From Exophiala sp. HKRS030 (Eukaryota > Ascomycota > Eurotiomycetes > Chaetothyriales > Herpotrichiellaceae), in the NCBI GenBank assembly GCA_023897205.1, contig JAHWDD010000001.1, forward strand, positions 62,001-126,000: a DNA stretch of 64,000 nt. Direction: 5' to 3'. Below the pieces are notes generated by a model. That model did not search any database. It saw nothing but the letters and a program-made list of their open reading frames with translations, and was not told where the DNA came from. The stretch's first letter is position 1; every line of letters starts with the position of its first letter. Positions 45,852 through 58,054 of this stretch are shown piece by piece. The translations under genes were made by a program, and so were the position numbers.

Positions 45852-47520
45852 CTATTGATGTAGAAAAGTTATTCTGTCCGGGCTGTTCTCGGGCAAAGCG
45901 CAGACCTCACGAAAGTCCCCAAACGTCTCCTTTCGAGACAAGACAAAATTCTGAAAATCTTCCAACCGAACACCATGCTCAATTTTCTTGGTTGCATGTA
46001 ATCCAGGCAACTTCATCAGTCCATCGTTGACGAAGAGTCGCACAAAATGTTCCAGTTCGCCAGTACTTTCAGGGTCAGTCTGACATGCAATCCGTTCAAA
46101 TATCAATCGTCCTCCCATTGGTACCACGTCGCTCGTCCGCCAGCGTCGATCGGCCTTCATATGAGTGGTGGGCAATTCCTGCAGCATCACTCGCTCGTTC
46201 AGGATCTGCAGCGTTGCCATTACGGGTACGATGTCCCCGTCGTGAACGAAGCTGAAGTAGACGTCTTTGGAAGACCGGTTCGACATGAGGTTTTGCGTCG
46301 CGTTCAGCCAAAGCCATCCCATTGCCCCGGCGTAGGAATTGCCGGGACCAGCTCGATAGAAATGCAAGAGGTCGCGCGCGTACTCGAATTGCAGCCATTC
46401 TTCTTGGGTAAAGACCGCACACCAGGGGCTCGAGCCTTTTGCTAGGATCTCGAATCCACACATTTCCATCATGCTGTAAACGTCCAGATGGTCGATTCGC
46501 GCGCCTTGTGCGTGCGCGGAGAGTCGGTCGATGATAGGCTCCGTGAACACCTTCTGCCATAGTTCGAGCTTCCCGTAACCATAGTCATGACCGTAGCCAT
46601 CCCTGCGATATTTGTAGCATGTATCTCCTGGAGTCAGAGTATCTGCGCCCCGGTCGGCGTCTTCAGGGATAACAACAAGTTCAGCGGAGCCGTCCGAGTG
46701 CCAGTCTGAGCCAAAGAACCCATCTGCGAAATTCATGGCTGTCTCGATATCCCGCCCGGAACTGCAAGACCAGAACTTTGTGCGTCGGGCCCGAGGCACA
46801 AGATGATCATATAATTCTCGCAGCATCTTGCCGGTATTGAAGGCTTGCTGAGTTCCGGCATATGGACCAGTGGCTGTCAGATTCTCGAATGCAGGATCTT
46901 CGGGGTCTGTGAAGTATTCCCAGGACTTCAAAAAAGAGAGAGCCCCTGTTAGTTCTACATCAGGCTTCTGCAGACGGTCCAAGAGATCGAAGTGTCCTAT
47001 GAGAGCGTCAGGGGTTTCTTTCTCTTCGTAACATTGACTTTACTTACTGGCTCCGGCGTTCTTGGTAGGATACCGTTCGGCATGTCGAGATAGCTATCGG
47101 ACATCAGCTTACGTTCAGCCGGGGAAGACTGAATATTTTGCTCACCATGTGAACCTGATCTACCGAACAATGTTTGGGCAGGGACGCGTTTGAGTATTCG
47201 ACTCCGCTGACCCTAGGTATCCAAGGCCCATTTCCACCCAGATGATAGAACAAGTGCCAAATGTTTGCAAGGATCGCAGGACAGAACCCGCTGTCCATGA
47301 AAAGTGATGAAGTGCCGCATAGTCCGTGTCGTAACTTTCCAATGACTGGGAACACCAGGAGTAACACGATGACAAGAGACAACACAAGGGTTGTTTTTCG
47401 TGACAGCAGCCGAGAAGGTAATCTCTGCCGCTTCAATTTCGGTGAGCCCAGTGGCATTGGAAGACCGGTCTCCTTTTCAGGCCGAGACATCTGAAGCTGG
47501 GATCGTGGTCTGAATGACAT
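45852..47520 (-). CDS. Membrane-anchored histidine acid phosphatase family protein
   Basis: Three exons (47146-47520, 47048-47093, 45852-46996) with introns of 52 and 51 nt give 521 residues. A basic N-terminus leads into one membrane helix (about 43-62, LVLSLVIVLLLVFPVIGKL), so the protein is type II. Microexon 2 (46 nt) supplies the catalytic LSRHAERYPT (residues 126-135), where family members usually have RHGxRxP; Ala130 replaces Gly. The C-terminal partner motif FVHDGDIVPV gives the HD pair. Family members use a phosphohistidine to hydrolyse phosphomonoesters such as phytate or acid phosphatase substrates. The catalytic Arg-His-Arg set and HD are intact, so activity is plausible. An alternative start lies at 47490. 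Confidence 0.88.
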
Positions 47521-48355
47521 CTGTGCCTGTGCTATGTCGAGATCGTAATACTCAGCCGATCATGTCGGCCCTGGTTGCAAGAAAGATCAGTCGTGACAGG
47601 TTTTTAAGATCCAAAGACTCCTGAATATTGCCGATAGAAGTAAGGCTCCTGCGCCACAATGCCTTTTACGGTAGCATGCCTTAGATGGTCTCCATGCTAT
47701 GCGAAGAATTGAAGTAACAGATTGATAGCCGTAATAGAGAGAGAATTGGGCGAAGTTATGGAGGCGGAAGAAAGGAATTGATGTTGTTCGAATGGCCTTT
47801 GCGGTGTCTACCACGTGTCACTGTGTTTGAAGAATTAAATATTAATAATTCTATTCGTCGACTTAACGTGATTCGTACTCCCGTAAACCTCTAGTCTGTC
47901 ATTCAGCAAAGCCATGGTATAGTATTTCCATCAAGAGTTCTCATATCTATGTGATTAAATCTCAGATGAGATGATCTAGGAGGTACTCTACTTGAAGTCC
48001 TGACATTGTCTCTCATCTTTGTCAATAGGTAGGTCTGTACGTAAGGTGTCTAAGACGTTCGGAACATCTCCCGCCGAAAGGACCTGTTTGTTAGTGACAT
48101 TCTGTACTCATACGAAGTACCTAATCGCACTATTCCCCGCCCTCAATAAAGGCTTGTTATCGCATGCGGAGAACGACGGTGGTCAACGGCGAAGTCGGCA
48201 TCAAAAGCGACGCATCTCTCAAATTTATATTCTTGCGTCCACTTGTCAAAGGGCGATGTTCACTTTTTTACGCTCACTTCTACACTGAACTTCATTCCTG
48301 TTACTTACCAGTTCACAGCAATCAGACTAAATCAAGATAAAGCGCAGAGATCAAG
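47521..48355. other. Divergent promoter region between the phosphatase and the aldolase
   Basis: About 0.8 kb, AT-rich around 47830. No gene recognised. Confidence 0.5.
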
Positions 48356-49342
48356 ATGGGCTCTTTGCCGACACTCACACCGTCCGCACCCTATACGCAC
48401 TCCCACCCTGTTCCTCCACCAGGAGTATATGCTCCAGCCGTAACATTCTTCGATCCTGAGACCGATACCCTCTGTCCTACCGAACAATCCCAGTACTACA
48501 AATACCTCGCCTCGGCCGGCCTTACTGGGCTTGTGATCCTGGGTACGAATGCTGAAACATTCCTCTTGACCCGCGAAGAACGACGTACCCTTCTTACGTT
48601 GGCCCGTCAATCTGTCCCAGACCCCTACCCCATAATAGCTGGAGTAGGTGGGCACTCGACGGCTCAAGTCCTCGAGTTCATATCCGACGCCCATGCCGCA
48701 GGAGCCAACTACGTTCTCGTTCTGCCTGCTGCATACTTCGGCAAGCAGACCACTCCTTCTGTTGTCCACAATTTCTACACGTCCGTCGCCAAAGCCAGTC
48801 CGCTCCCAATCCTGATCTACAACTTTCCTGCCGTGTGTAATGGCCTTGATCTCGACAGCGACGTGATCGCCCAATTGGCGAATGAGAACCCGAACATTGT
48901 TGGCGTGAAATTGACGTGCGGCAGCGTTGGCAAAATCACCAGGCTCGCAGCGACCTTTCAACCTGAGCGCTTCGCTGTCTATGGAGGGCAATCGGATTTT
49001 CTCGTCGGAGGCTTGGCCGCGGGAAGTGCTGGCTGTATTGCAGCTTTTGGAAACATATTCCCTAAGACCGTGTCCAAGATTTTCGACTTGTACAAGATGG
49101 GCAAACATGACCAGGCTTTGGCGCTGCAGAGGATGTCTGCACACGCCGAGAACCCCACAAAAGCAGGGATCGCCACGACAAAGTATGCTGTAAGTCAGTA
49201 TAGTGCGAAAGCGGCCGGGATTCAGGGCAATTTGGAGGCAATGTTGCGACCCAGGAGACCATACGAAGAGCCGAGTGAGGCAGTGAGAAGGAAGATTAAT
49301 GAGATCATGACACCACTGGCTGAGATAGAGAAGACGCTGTAG
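48356..49342 (+). CDS. DapA/KDG-type aldolase (dihydrodipicolinate synthase family)
   Basis: A single exon encodes 328 residues. The TIM-barrel family landmarks are present: GVYAPAVTFFDPETD at strand 1, the carboxylate-binding LGTNAETFLLTREER, the catalytic tyrosine in LIYNFP (Tyr155), and the Schiff-base lysine in IVGVKLTCG (Lys185). Fungal members of this group include 2-keto-3-deoxy-L-galactonate aldolase of galacturonate breakdown and 4-hydroxy-2-oxoglutarate aldolases; fungi make lysine by another route, so true DapA activity is unlikely. The substrate is therefore a 2-keto-3-deoxy acid or hydroxy-oxo acid, unspecified. No targeting signal is visible. Confidence 0.88.
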   Translation: MGSLPTLTPSAPYTHSHPVPPPGVYAPAVTFFDPETDTLCPTEQSQYYKYLASAGLTGLVILGTNAETFLLTREERRTLLTLARQSVPDPYPIIAGVGGHSTAQVLEFISDAHAAGANYVLVLPAAYFGKQTTPSVVHNFYTSVAKASPLPILIYNFPAVCNGLDLDSDVIAQLANENPNIVGVKLTCGSVGKITRLAATFQPERFAVYGGQSDFLVGGLAAGSAGCIAAFGNIFPKTVSKIFDLYKMGKHDQALALQRMSAHAENPTKAGIATTKYAVSQYSAKAAGIQGNLEAMLRPRRPYEEPSEAVRRKINEIMTPLAEIEKTL

Positions 49343-49888
49343 ATGTTGTGCTTATACAAGGCCGGTACGTCTGCACAATAATCGTGTTGAGAAGCTCTTT
49401 GTGCTCCAATTGCCATAATATTCATCGACCTACACATTGCTTAGAACGTGAACCCACAAAATCGAGTGCTGAACAAAGTGTTCGAGACCACCGCCGAGGC
49501 TGACCAGGCTGCTAGACGCTCAGGGGCGGCAACCGCCTAACTTTCCCGGTTGGCCAACTCAAGTCCAGTAATAGACAGTTTCACGTCTTGTTGTTCAGCT
49601 GCGCTTACACTTCATTTCCTGCCTGCACCAAACGCTCTACACTACGATTTTGATCGTCGCCGAGGAGTCTATTCGAGCCCCTCGATCAGGGCTGCAGATC
49701 TAACCCTCCATGCGATTTTCGGCCACGATTGTAAAATTGTGAACTCTTGTCGAGGCAGCCAATAGTTCATCCCGCTTACAGCGAGCCTCGCACCTCATAT
49801 GCCTCGAGACGATCCAATGTGGTATATACATCGAAGACGGTTTTGCCTGGCGCAGGACACTACATAACATCTTGCCGTTTGGCAAAGC
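49343..49888. other. Upstream region of the HET-NACHT-ankyrin gene
   Basis: Promoter-sized 546 bp between two plus-strand genes; no gene recognised. Confidence 0.5.
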
Positions 49889-52597
49889 ATGCGCCTCTTA
49901 AGGAGTGACCACCATGGTGGATTCACCTTGACCAGAGATTTGATTGACGATATACCGGCCTATGCTATTCTCTCACACACTTGGGGCGCAGAAGACGACG
50001 AGGTGACCTTTGATGATATTGCAAACAAGCAAGCTGAAGGCAAGGCCGGCTATGCCAAGCTTCAATTCTGCAAAAGACAAGCCGAGAAAGACGGTTTGCA
50101 ATACTTCTGGATAGACACTTGTTGCATTCATCGAGCCAATCATGCCGAACTATCAGAGGCTATTATATCCATGTATCGCTGGTACCGTGGCGCCGCTAAA
50201 TGCTATGTTTATCTTTCTAACGTGTCAACGACGAGTATCGATGATTGTGATAGAGAGAGTCAGGCTGCCTGGCAGGCGGCCTTTTATAAAAGTCGCTGGT
50301 TCACGCGCGGCTGGACTTTGCAGGAGCTTCTGGCTCCCAGCTCGGTCGAATTCTTTTCCCATGAGGGACTTCGTCTCGGCAGCAAAAAGACTCTGGAGGC
50401 TATGATCCACGAAATCACTACAATCCCTTTACCTGCTCTTCGAGGTGATTCCTTGTCTAATTTTTCTGTCGATGAACGGTTGAGATGGGCGTTGGGTCGC
50501 AACACCAAGCGAATAGAGGACAAAGCATATTGTCTTTTAGGCCTTTTTGACGTGTACATGCCACCTCTCTATGGCGAGGGAGATTATGCATTCACTCGAT
50601 TGAAAGAAGAGATCCATAAATCAATAAGAAGCGGGCGTGACATGAATGAAGTACGCTTCTCCAAACCAGATGCAAGCTCATCTGATGGCATCCCTGTTGA
50701 TACTATGGACTGGACCTCTGTTGCTATATCCGACAAGCTCGCCACCTGGCTGTCGCCTACCAAACCCAAAGTGCATCATGAGAGGAACAGTAAATGCCGC
50801 ACATACGGCAGTGGTACATGGTTCTTGGAGCGCGAATGTTTCAAACAGTGGGTGTCCTCGGGCGGTGGAGCCCTCCTCTGGTTACGCGGAATAAGTTCGT
50901 CCTGCGTCTTCAATAAAGTACCAAGCTGACCTCAGCAGGTGGCGCAGGAAAGACGACGCTCATGTCAACTGTCATCGAAGAGTTACTGCGACGAAATGAT
51001 TCCAATACCAGGGTCGGATACTACTATTGCTCATTTGACGATCAAGAAAGCCAACTTCCCACGAGTGTCTTTGGATCTATCCTGGCGCAGCTGGCTGATC
51101 GAAGCCCAGGGCTTTCTCGAGAACTTACAGAGCTCTACCGTGAGAGATTCGCTCGGGACGGTGGAAAGCCAAAACCTCTCCTGCTCGAGGAAATGTTAGA
51201 CAGTATTCGCAGAACGTCCCGACAATATGGCCAAGTATTTATCGCGGTAGACGCAGTCAACGAAGCAAGCGAGCCACTGCTAGTGTTGGAATCGTTGAGG
51301 TCTCTTTCCGAGAGTTGTACAATCATCATATCCAGCGTCAATAGCCCGGAATTTGAGCAGTATTTACAGCCGGTGCCATATCTGACGATAGAGACGATAC
51401 GCATGGCTGATATCCAAGACGACGTCAACACCTATATCCGCACCTTCCTTGAAAGACATGCCAGGATGCAAGGCTTACCCTCCGATATCAAAGAGGAGAT
51501 AGTGGTGTCTCTCACGCGTGGAAACAATGGAATGTAAGTGCCAAGGTCGGCGTCGGCCAGAGGAGATCGTCGACTGACCATATGGCAGGTTTCGCTGGGT
51601 ACAGTGTCAGCTTGTCCGATTAGCTCACCTCAAAACTCCAGGTCAAATTCGGACGACTTTGGCTGGGATGCCGGCCAGTCTTGACAGCACCTATGAAGGT
51701 ATACTATCGCGAGTCGACGATGGGGATAAAGATCTGGTGAAAGAAGTCCTTCTCCTGCTTACCTTCTGTCTCAGGCCGTTGAGTTTAGTGGAAATCTGTG
51801 AAGCATTGCAGATAACATCGGGTTTGGCGCATCTGGATAAGAACAAGCTTTTACTATTCCCTATGGACGTGGTGAGCGTCTGTGGCGGGCTGGTGGACTT
51901 TGATGAGGACACTGGGACTGTGTCTCTGGCACATCACTCGGTGAAGGCATACCTGACCAGCCCTAGTCGGCAAGGCAGCACGGCATACTTTTACCTCTCA
52001 GCGGATTCGGCCAACCAATACTTCGCAGAGAAATGCTTGACATATCTTTCTTTTAAGGTGTTTGCAAGTGGCCCTTGTCCCGATACCGCTTCGCAGGATA
52101 AACGACAAGCACGCTTTCCATTTCTCGCTTACGCGGCTTACAACTGGGCATTGCATGCTGGAAAAGTGGCTTCAATGGGCCCATCTTTATCAGTTGCGAT
52201 GAAGAAATTCTTCTCGAGTGCGACTTCCAAACACGGAAACTTCCTGGCATGGGTTCAGGTACTTCTCCCGGAGCAAGAAGTACGAGTGGTCGCAGGAACG
52301 CCTCCGCTGTACTATGCTGCGTCGTTTGGTCTGCTTACTATCGTTGAATATCTCATCGACAGCGGTGCTGACCTTGAATCAAACGGTGGGCGATTCGGGG
52401 CCACGCCGCTCGGTATTGCCAGTTACCGTGGTCATGCCGACGTGGTGAAGGTTTTGGTGGACTGCGGAGCGAATCCGTACAGTCCAGATAGCACGGGATT
52501 GAGTGCCGTGGATTGGGCAGTCCATCTAGGACGCAGCGAAGTTTTGGGAATATTCAAATCCAGAGGTTTCGTCAGTGATCGGCGCAAGATTGTCTAG
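49889..52597 (+). CDS. HET-NACHT-ankyrin STAND protein (fungal NLR-like)
   Basis: Three exons (49889-50894, 50939-51533, 51589-52597) with introns of 44 and 55 nt give 869 residues. Residues 1-150 hold a HET domain: AYAILSHTWG (24-33), YFWIDTCCI (72-80), SEAIISMYRWYRGAAKCYVY and RGWTLQELLAP (140-150). Splicing builds the P-loop GISGAGKTT (334-342), and FIAVDAVNEA supplies a Walker-B-like strand, so a NACHT NTPase follows. NNGMFRWVQCQL sits at the second junction, and a winged-helix-like part reads RPLSLVEICEAL. About three ankyrin repeats (771-860) close the protein. In fungi such proteins trigger incompatibility or programmed cell death after nonself recognition. All modules look intact; the ligand is unknown. 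Confidence 0.93.
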
Positions 52598-54410
52598 GAC
52601 ACCCGGGTCCTTCGGAGACATCTCATGTACGAGTACTCATAGGATCAGTAGATTCGCGCAAGAACCTCGTCAAAGTGCGGAGAAGTGATTCAGCAGGGAT
52701 AACCATATCGAGGATGTTCTGATCGACGACGTGGATTTGTTGACGACATGATGCCATATTATTATTGTTGCAAGCAACATTTCGTCCACACTCGACCATA
52801 ACAGTCACAGCGGAACGTATGTAAGCCCAGACACCATCTCGCCTAAAATGGACACCCCAGAACAGTTCCAGGCCATCCTCGGCACGCACGGGGAGCAAAG
52901 AGTGGGCAAAACAAGGAAGACGACAGCACTAGCGACATACGGAATAAAAGAGAACAGAGTGATTCCAAGGCCAGCCCATTGACACCTGACACCTGTCTGC
53001 CGCGTTCTGCAAGATGCCGCTTGTTTGACAGCATCGATCTTGTAACTCGGGCGGGATGACGAAGATTCAGTTAGACGAACACGAGCCTTGAAATCAGCCG
53101 ATTGGAAATTAGATCCTTAACCTTGCTTGTTTACCATGACACAGCAGGTGGGTGTACGAGCCCAGAAGGGCATCACTTCATAGCGGGGGGTCGAAATGAT
53201 GGACTATTCGAATCGTCATGCTAAGAAAACATATAATTACAGTCCTCGTATGGGGTAGATAGAACTGGTCTGTGCTGGGAATAATAAATAGTCTGACCTG
53301 GAGGAGGAATATGATGCTCATCGCATTCAACTCCCTTTTAGGCGATTTCGGAATCGTCGCTTCCTCATTTTCTTATGGCCGATTTGCCGATGGATGGGTG
53401 ACACTAAAGACTGAAGATCCAGGTGTGCCTTCATGTACATACATCACGGATGCGGAACACAAGCTACTTCAGCTACTTCAAATTGTGGGTGTCTTCAATT
53501 CCAAGCTTGGATGCGGACAATGCGTCATTGACACCAAAAAAAAGTCCGTTGGCAATGGTGTGGGAATTAATTAACAGACTGAAAGGACACGACTCTTCCA
53601 TTATTGTCATTTACCTCTGGGAAACATCGACACCACTGCCTGGAGAGCCTCAACTTTAGTACGTTCAAACAGTTCTTGTAAGCAACTCGAGTCCTTCACC
53701 CATACCCTGAAAGGCCAAATGCACCGCTTAGCTTGGTAGCTAGCTATTCCTTAGCTCATCTCGCCTGCATGTGCAGTGGGTGCGTATGCGTATGCAAGTC
53801 CGACACATGTTAGCCTTACATCGGCATCTTTTTCTCGATAGCAGCACCAGCATTCAGGCTAACTTCCCAGACTCAGGGCCGTTCGATACTACGATCCTCT
53901 ACACATCCATACCTGTCAGTCACCGCCCTACATCTTGCCCTTGCTTCTTCTATGTCTATGCCTTGAAACTCACCGGGTCACCTGGAGGACAGCTTGCGAA
54001 TCACCCTACCACCACAATTCAACAATCAGTAACCGCCAACAGCTTCTTCACAGTCGCTAACAATTACCCGCCAATCCCGAAACTCCGTCCGCCGATGCAT
54101 CCTCTGCACTTTTTCCAACACAAACGTCCACCTTCGTTCAAGCCTTAGGGCCTGTTGGGAGGAACTCTGGAGAGAAGAGAGCGGAGATTCTATGCACAGG
54201 ATTGCACATACTGCAAAAAGAACATAATAAATCCATAATAACAGAGGCTGGTACTCTCCCTGCGCCAACGCCAACATCGTCATAACTGGGACACTATCTC
54301 CACCGGTTGCTCCGGTATATCAACTCACCCAGCCTCCCACTTCGCAGTCGACCTGCACACCTTTCACTCACAGAATTCTCCCTGTGAGCCTGGCGCCAGC
54401 TTGTGGCACC
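52598..54410. other. 1.8-kb intergenic region
   Basis: No gene recognised. A TACGAGTAC motif lies at 52628-52636. Plus-strand frames at 53272-53574 and 53771-54148 look like chance ORFs. Confidence 0.5.
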
Positions 54411-57214
54411 ATGGCGTCGGTGCGTTCACACTCAGTTTGGACCTGGTTCACGGTCTGGTCATTTCTGGTGGCCTTTCTCTCGTTCAGTGCACCGGCCAGA
54501 GCAAGTAATACGACCTGGATCAAATATACCGGCAATGATGGAACAGTATGGCTGGAGGACGACCGCAAGCCGGCCTTGTACACCCAGAATTTCGGAGACT
54601 GTCAGGGTGACTCGCTTATCAACGTCACTCGTTTCGATGCTGCATACTACAAAGATAATATGACGGTGCTATTTCACCTCGAGGGCAATTCTGCTTTGAC
54701 CAATGAGTCTCTGATGAGTAAGTGTCGTCCCGGGAGCAGGAAGCAACCAGGACCCATGTTAACATGGCCTTAGTGTATATTGGTGTCTTTGCATACGGAG
54801 AGTCTCGTTTTAATTTGACCTTCAATCCATGCAGCGCCAACATTGACAGTCTGTGTCCTCTCAACTCGTCGGTCCCAATCTCTGCCAATGGCATCATCCC
54901 CATATCCCAAGCGGACGTCGCCAATATCCCGACCATCGCCCTCTCCATTCCCGACTTCGAAGGACAGGCCATTCTCCGGATTTTCGCCAATTCGACACAG
55001 TCACAGATAGCTTGTTTTTCGGCTGTCGTCACAAATGGTGCTACCTTCTCCCACCCTTCAGCTGTCGGTCCGGTCCTGGGCGTCTTTGCAGTAATTGCTC
55101 TGTTCTCGTCGGTTGCAGCCAGCATTTACGGTCGAAATGTACCGGAAACCCGCAAGCATTATGCACATTCAATGTCAATGTTCGTTGTCTTTTCAGTCTA
55201 TCATCACATTTTCTTTACTGGAGCTTTATCGATGAATTGGCCAAGTGTCTTGGTGGCGTTCTGGAGCAACTACGCATGGTCGGCTGGTATAATATACAGC
55301 CAGAAGATGCAGAACTCAATCAACAAGTTCATCGGTAGCAACACCGGAAACATCAGCATGGTCGGTGCTGCTCCCAACGGTCAAAATGCGATCGACCTAG
55401 GTGGGGGATATCAGATTTCACAAATCTACAAACGAGCGGCCTTCCTTCCTTTCCGCCCGTATGAGGGTTCAGGCGTGACATTCAGATCCAACGAGCTAGA
55501 GCATGTCCTTAACCGAAGAGACCTTGCAAATTCATCTTCCGGATATGCATGGTATGGAACGCCTGTTAAACCCGGTCTGCCGCTGCCTGGAAATTTCTCT
55601 GGCTTTGCTGGAACGTTGGCAGAGCTGAACATTCCCGCGTCGAATGCGTTCTTGACCGGTCTGCTCTGGTTCCTCATATTTGTGGCTTGTCTGCTTGCTG
55701 CAGTATTCCTGCTCAAGTGGATCGTCGAGGCCATGATCGCGCTTCACGTGATCAAGACAAAGCGGCTGGGATATTTTCGAAGGTATTGGCTTCTCTTCAC
55801 CGGTACTATGGTCTTGAGAACTTGCTACATCGCCTTCTTCATGATGATGTTCTTGACCATGTTCCAATTCACCTTTGGTGGTTCGAATGGTGTCAAGGCT
55901 ATTGCCACGGTTATTTTCCTTGTTGTCCTTGTTGGAATGCTGGGCTCTTGCGGTCTAGCAATCTGGTACAGAACCAAACTAGGAGCTTTACCAGAAGACC
56001 GTGAGAAGGATCCCCAGAAGGTGATCGACTCAGGAAAGAGGAGCCCCACGCCTTCGGCTGATAATCCAGAGGCAGAACCCAAATCGAAAACGTGGCTGCA
56101 ACGACATCTTCCCGATCTAGATTCTGGTCGGGTTCACGTTCATGATGACCCCAACTACATTGCCAAGTTTGGTTGGTTGTCAGCACGTTTCCGCCGGAGC
56201 AAATGGTGGTTCTTTGCCTTCTGGTTGATTTACGAGCTGGTCAGGGCTGCATTCTACGGCGGTGCTGCTGGTCATGCCCTAACCCAGGTTTTCGGTCTCC
56301 TGGCGTGGGAGATCATCGCCTTGGTAGCAATCGTCCTCATGAGACCATTCGAGAGCAACCGTTTGAATTTGTTGATGGTGTATCTACTTGGCTTCAGCAA
56401 AGTTGCCACGGTGGCTCTCTCGTCGGCATTCGATCCTCGATTTGGACTCGATCGCATTATTACGACAGCCATCGGAATCGTTGTTATCGTCATTCAAAGC
56501 ATCCTCACCATTTGTCTGATGATTGCTATCGTTCTGGGTGCCATCTCGAGCTACATGTCGCTCACTCGCTATCGTGAGACCATGAAGCCTCGATCATGGC
56601 TAAAGCCACGGACAAGATACTTTGCACACATTGACCGTAAGGCCACGGACCTACCAAAGCCTCCACGACCTCCGCCAGCTCCAGAACCAGAATCAGAAAC
56701 TCCCAAGGAGCCATACTTTTCTGTTGCAGCTGTACGACGAGAGCCGAAAATTGAGGATGAGGATGCGGATGGAGATTCAGACGTCGTTGATAATACTGAG
56801 TCGAAACGAGCTTCGATAGAGCCGAACTCTATTCCATTCCCTCAGGCTCAAGTATCCCGCTCTCAATCCATGCGTTCTCGGACTAGTACATCGAACTTGC
56901 CATACGGTGCAAGAGTACACCGCACAAGCTGGAGCATGAGAGACTTTCAAGACTTGGGCCTTGATCAAGGATTCACGCCGGCACAATCTAGGATGAGCAT
57001 TGACAGTACGCATGATGTCTCCAACCGACACCGGTCTTCAAGTCTGAGAGGGCCTTCTAGAAGTGGTACCATCACTGGACCGTCTGATAGTGGACCCAGT
57101 CTCCAACATCAACATAGCCGACACAGACGAGTGACTTCGATGCCTGGTGGACCCAAGAGAAACAGCTCAATCGTCAACGAGGAAAAGGAAAACGAGCCAG
57201 CAGAAGAAGTTTAG
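54411..57214 (+). CDS. FLC/TRP-like polytopic membrane protein
   Basis: Two exons (54411-54717, 54774-57214) with a 56-nt intron give 915 residues. There is a signal peptide (about 1-32), then a lumenal ML-like/TRP_N domain with several N-glycosylation sites and cysteines (to about 205). About eight or nine membrane segments follow, with motifs such as YHHIFFTGALSMNWPSVLVA, FWSNYAWSAGIIYSQ and MRPFESNRLNLLMVYLLGFS. The cytoplasmic tail (from about 710) is Pro/Ser/Arg-rich. This is the fungal TRP-like family (flavin carrier FLC1-3, fission yeast Pkd2), tied to calcium homeostasis, wall maintenance and ER FAD transport. The exact paralogue cannot be fixed. The stop TAG is immediately followed by GTGAGT. 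Confidence 0.92.
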
Positions 57215-58054
57215 GTGAGTTCTGAGCGACCTTGCGCACGTCTGGCGCGACGACGTTTACGATTTGCACGAGCATGATTTTCCCTCGCAGCTCTCTAGCC
57301 AGAGCTATGATTATATGTCGATCCCTTTCGAGAGCGAGCATTGATGTGGCGCATATGAATATTCCAGGGTGGGATCATGACACGACAATGGAGTTATTGC
57401 AAGGATGGAATTGCATTGTTTGTGCTTTTATCAACATTTGCTCGGTGACTGCTTTCGTAAAATAGAGACCAAGTATATACATTCCTGGAGCATCCATCTT
57501 CCAATCAGCCACATAGGCAATTGCACATATGAAGATACCACATGTTTGCCACTTCTATTGTCTCCCTCGACTCGCCCTGAACCTCTCCTGTCGCCGAGGT
57601 ATGGCAGGTCTTCGACTGCGCCAACATAGTGACCATCAGTCTTATCTTGTTCTCACTGGCAATGCCGGCGTTGGTTCGGCACATGAGAAAAATAGCTGCG
57701 CATAGACCCATGCGCACATGTCGTTTCACCTGACGTCATTTCGCTGGTTATTGCGCTCAGTAATCATCACGTGTGTCACATGCAGCTGGCTGACATAACT
57801 TGCTTGGTTGCTGGTTTTTGCTACAATCATCCAAATGAACGAACACTTTCAATATTTGCCGCCCTTCAAATTGCTTCCTGCCCTTATCATGAGACAGCAT
57901 TTCACCTCTCAGATTGCCAAGCGGAGCACATTTCCTTGTCCTTGATTGATATTGATGGAGTGAAGACCCCACCGTTGCAGCCAGCAATCCCTCAAACTTG
58001 CCTCGTCTCTGGCCCACAATATCGAAGATCGTTACTAACCTCCTTGGTCGCAAG
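57215..58054. other. Intergenic between the FLC-like gene and the large unknown gene
   Basis: It contains the 3' end of the FLC-like gene, possibly with a 3' UTR intron donor at 57215, and the promoter of the next gene. No protein recognised. Confidence 0.5.
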
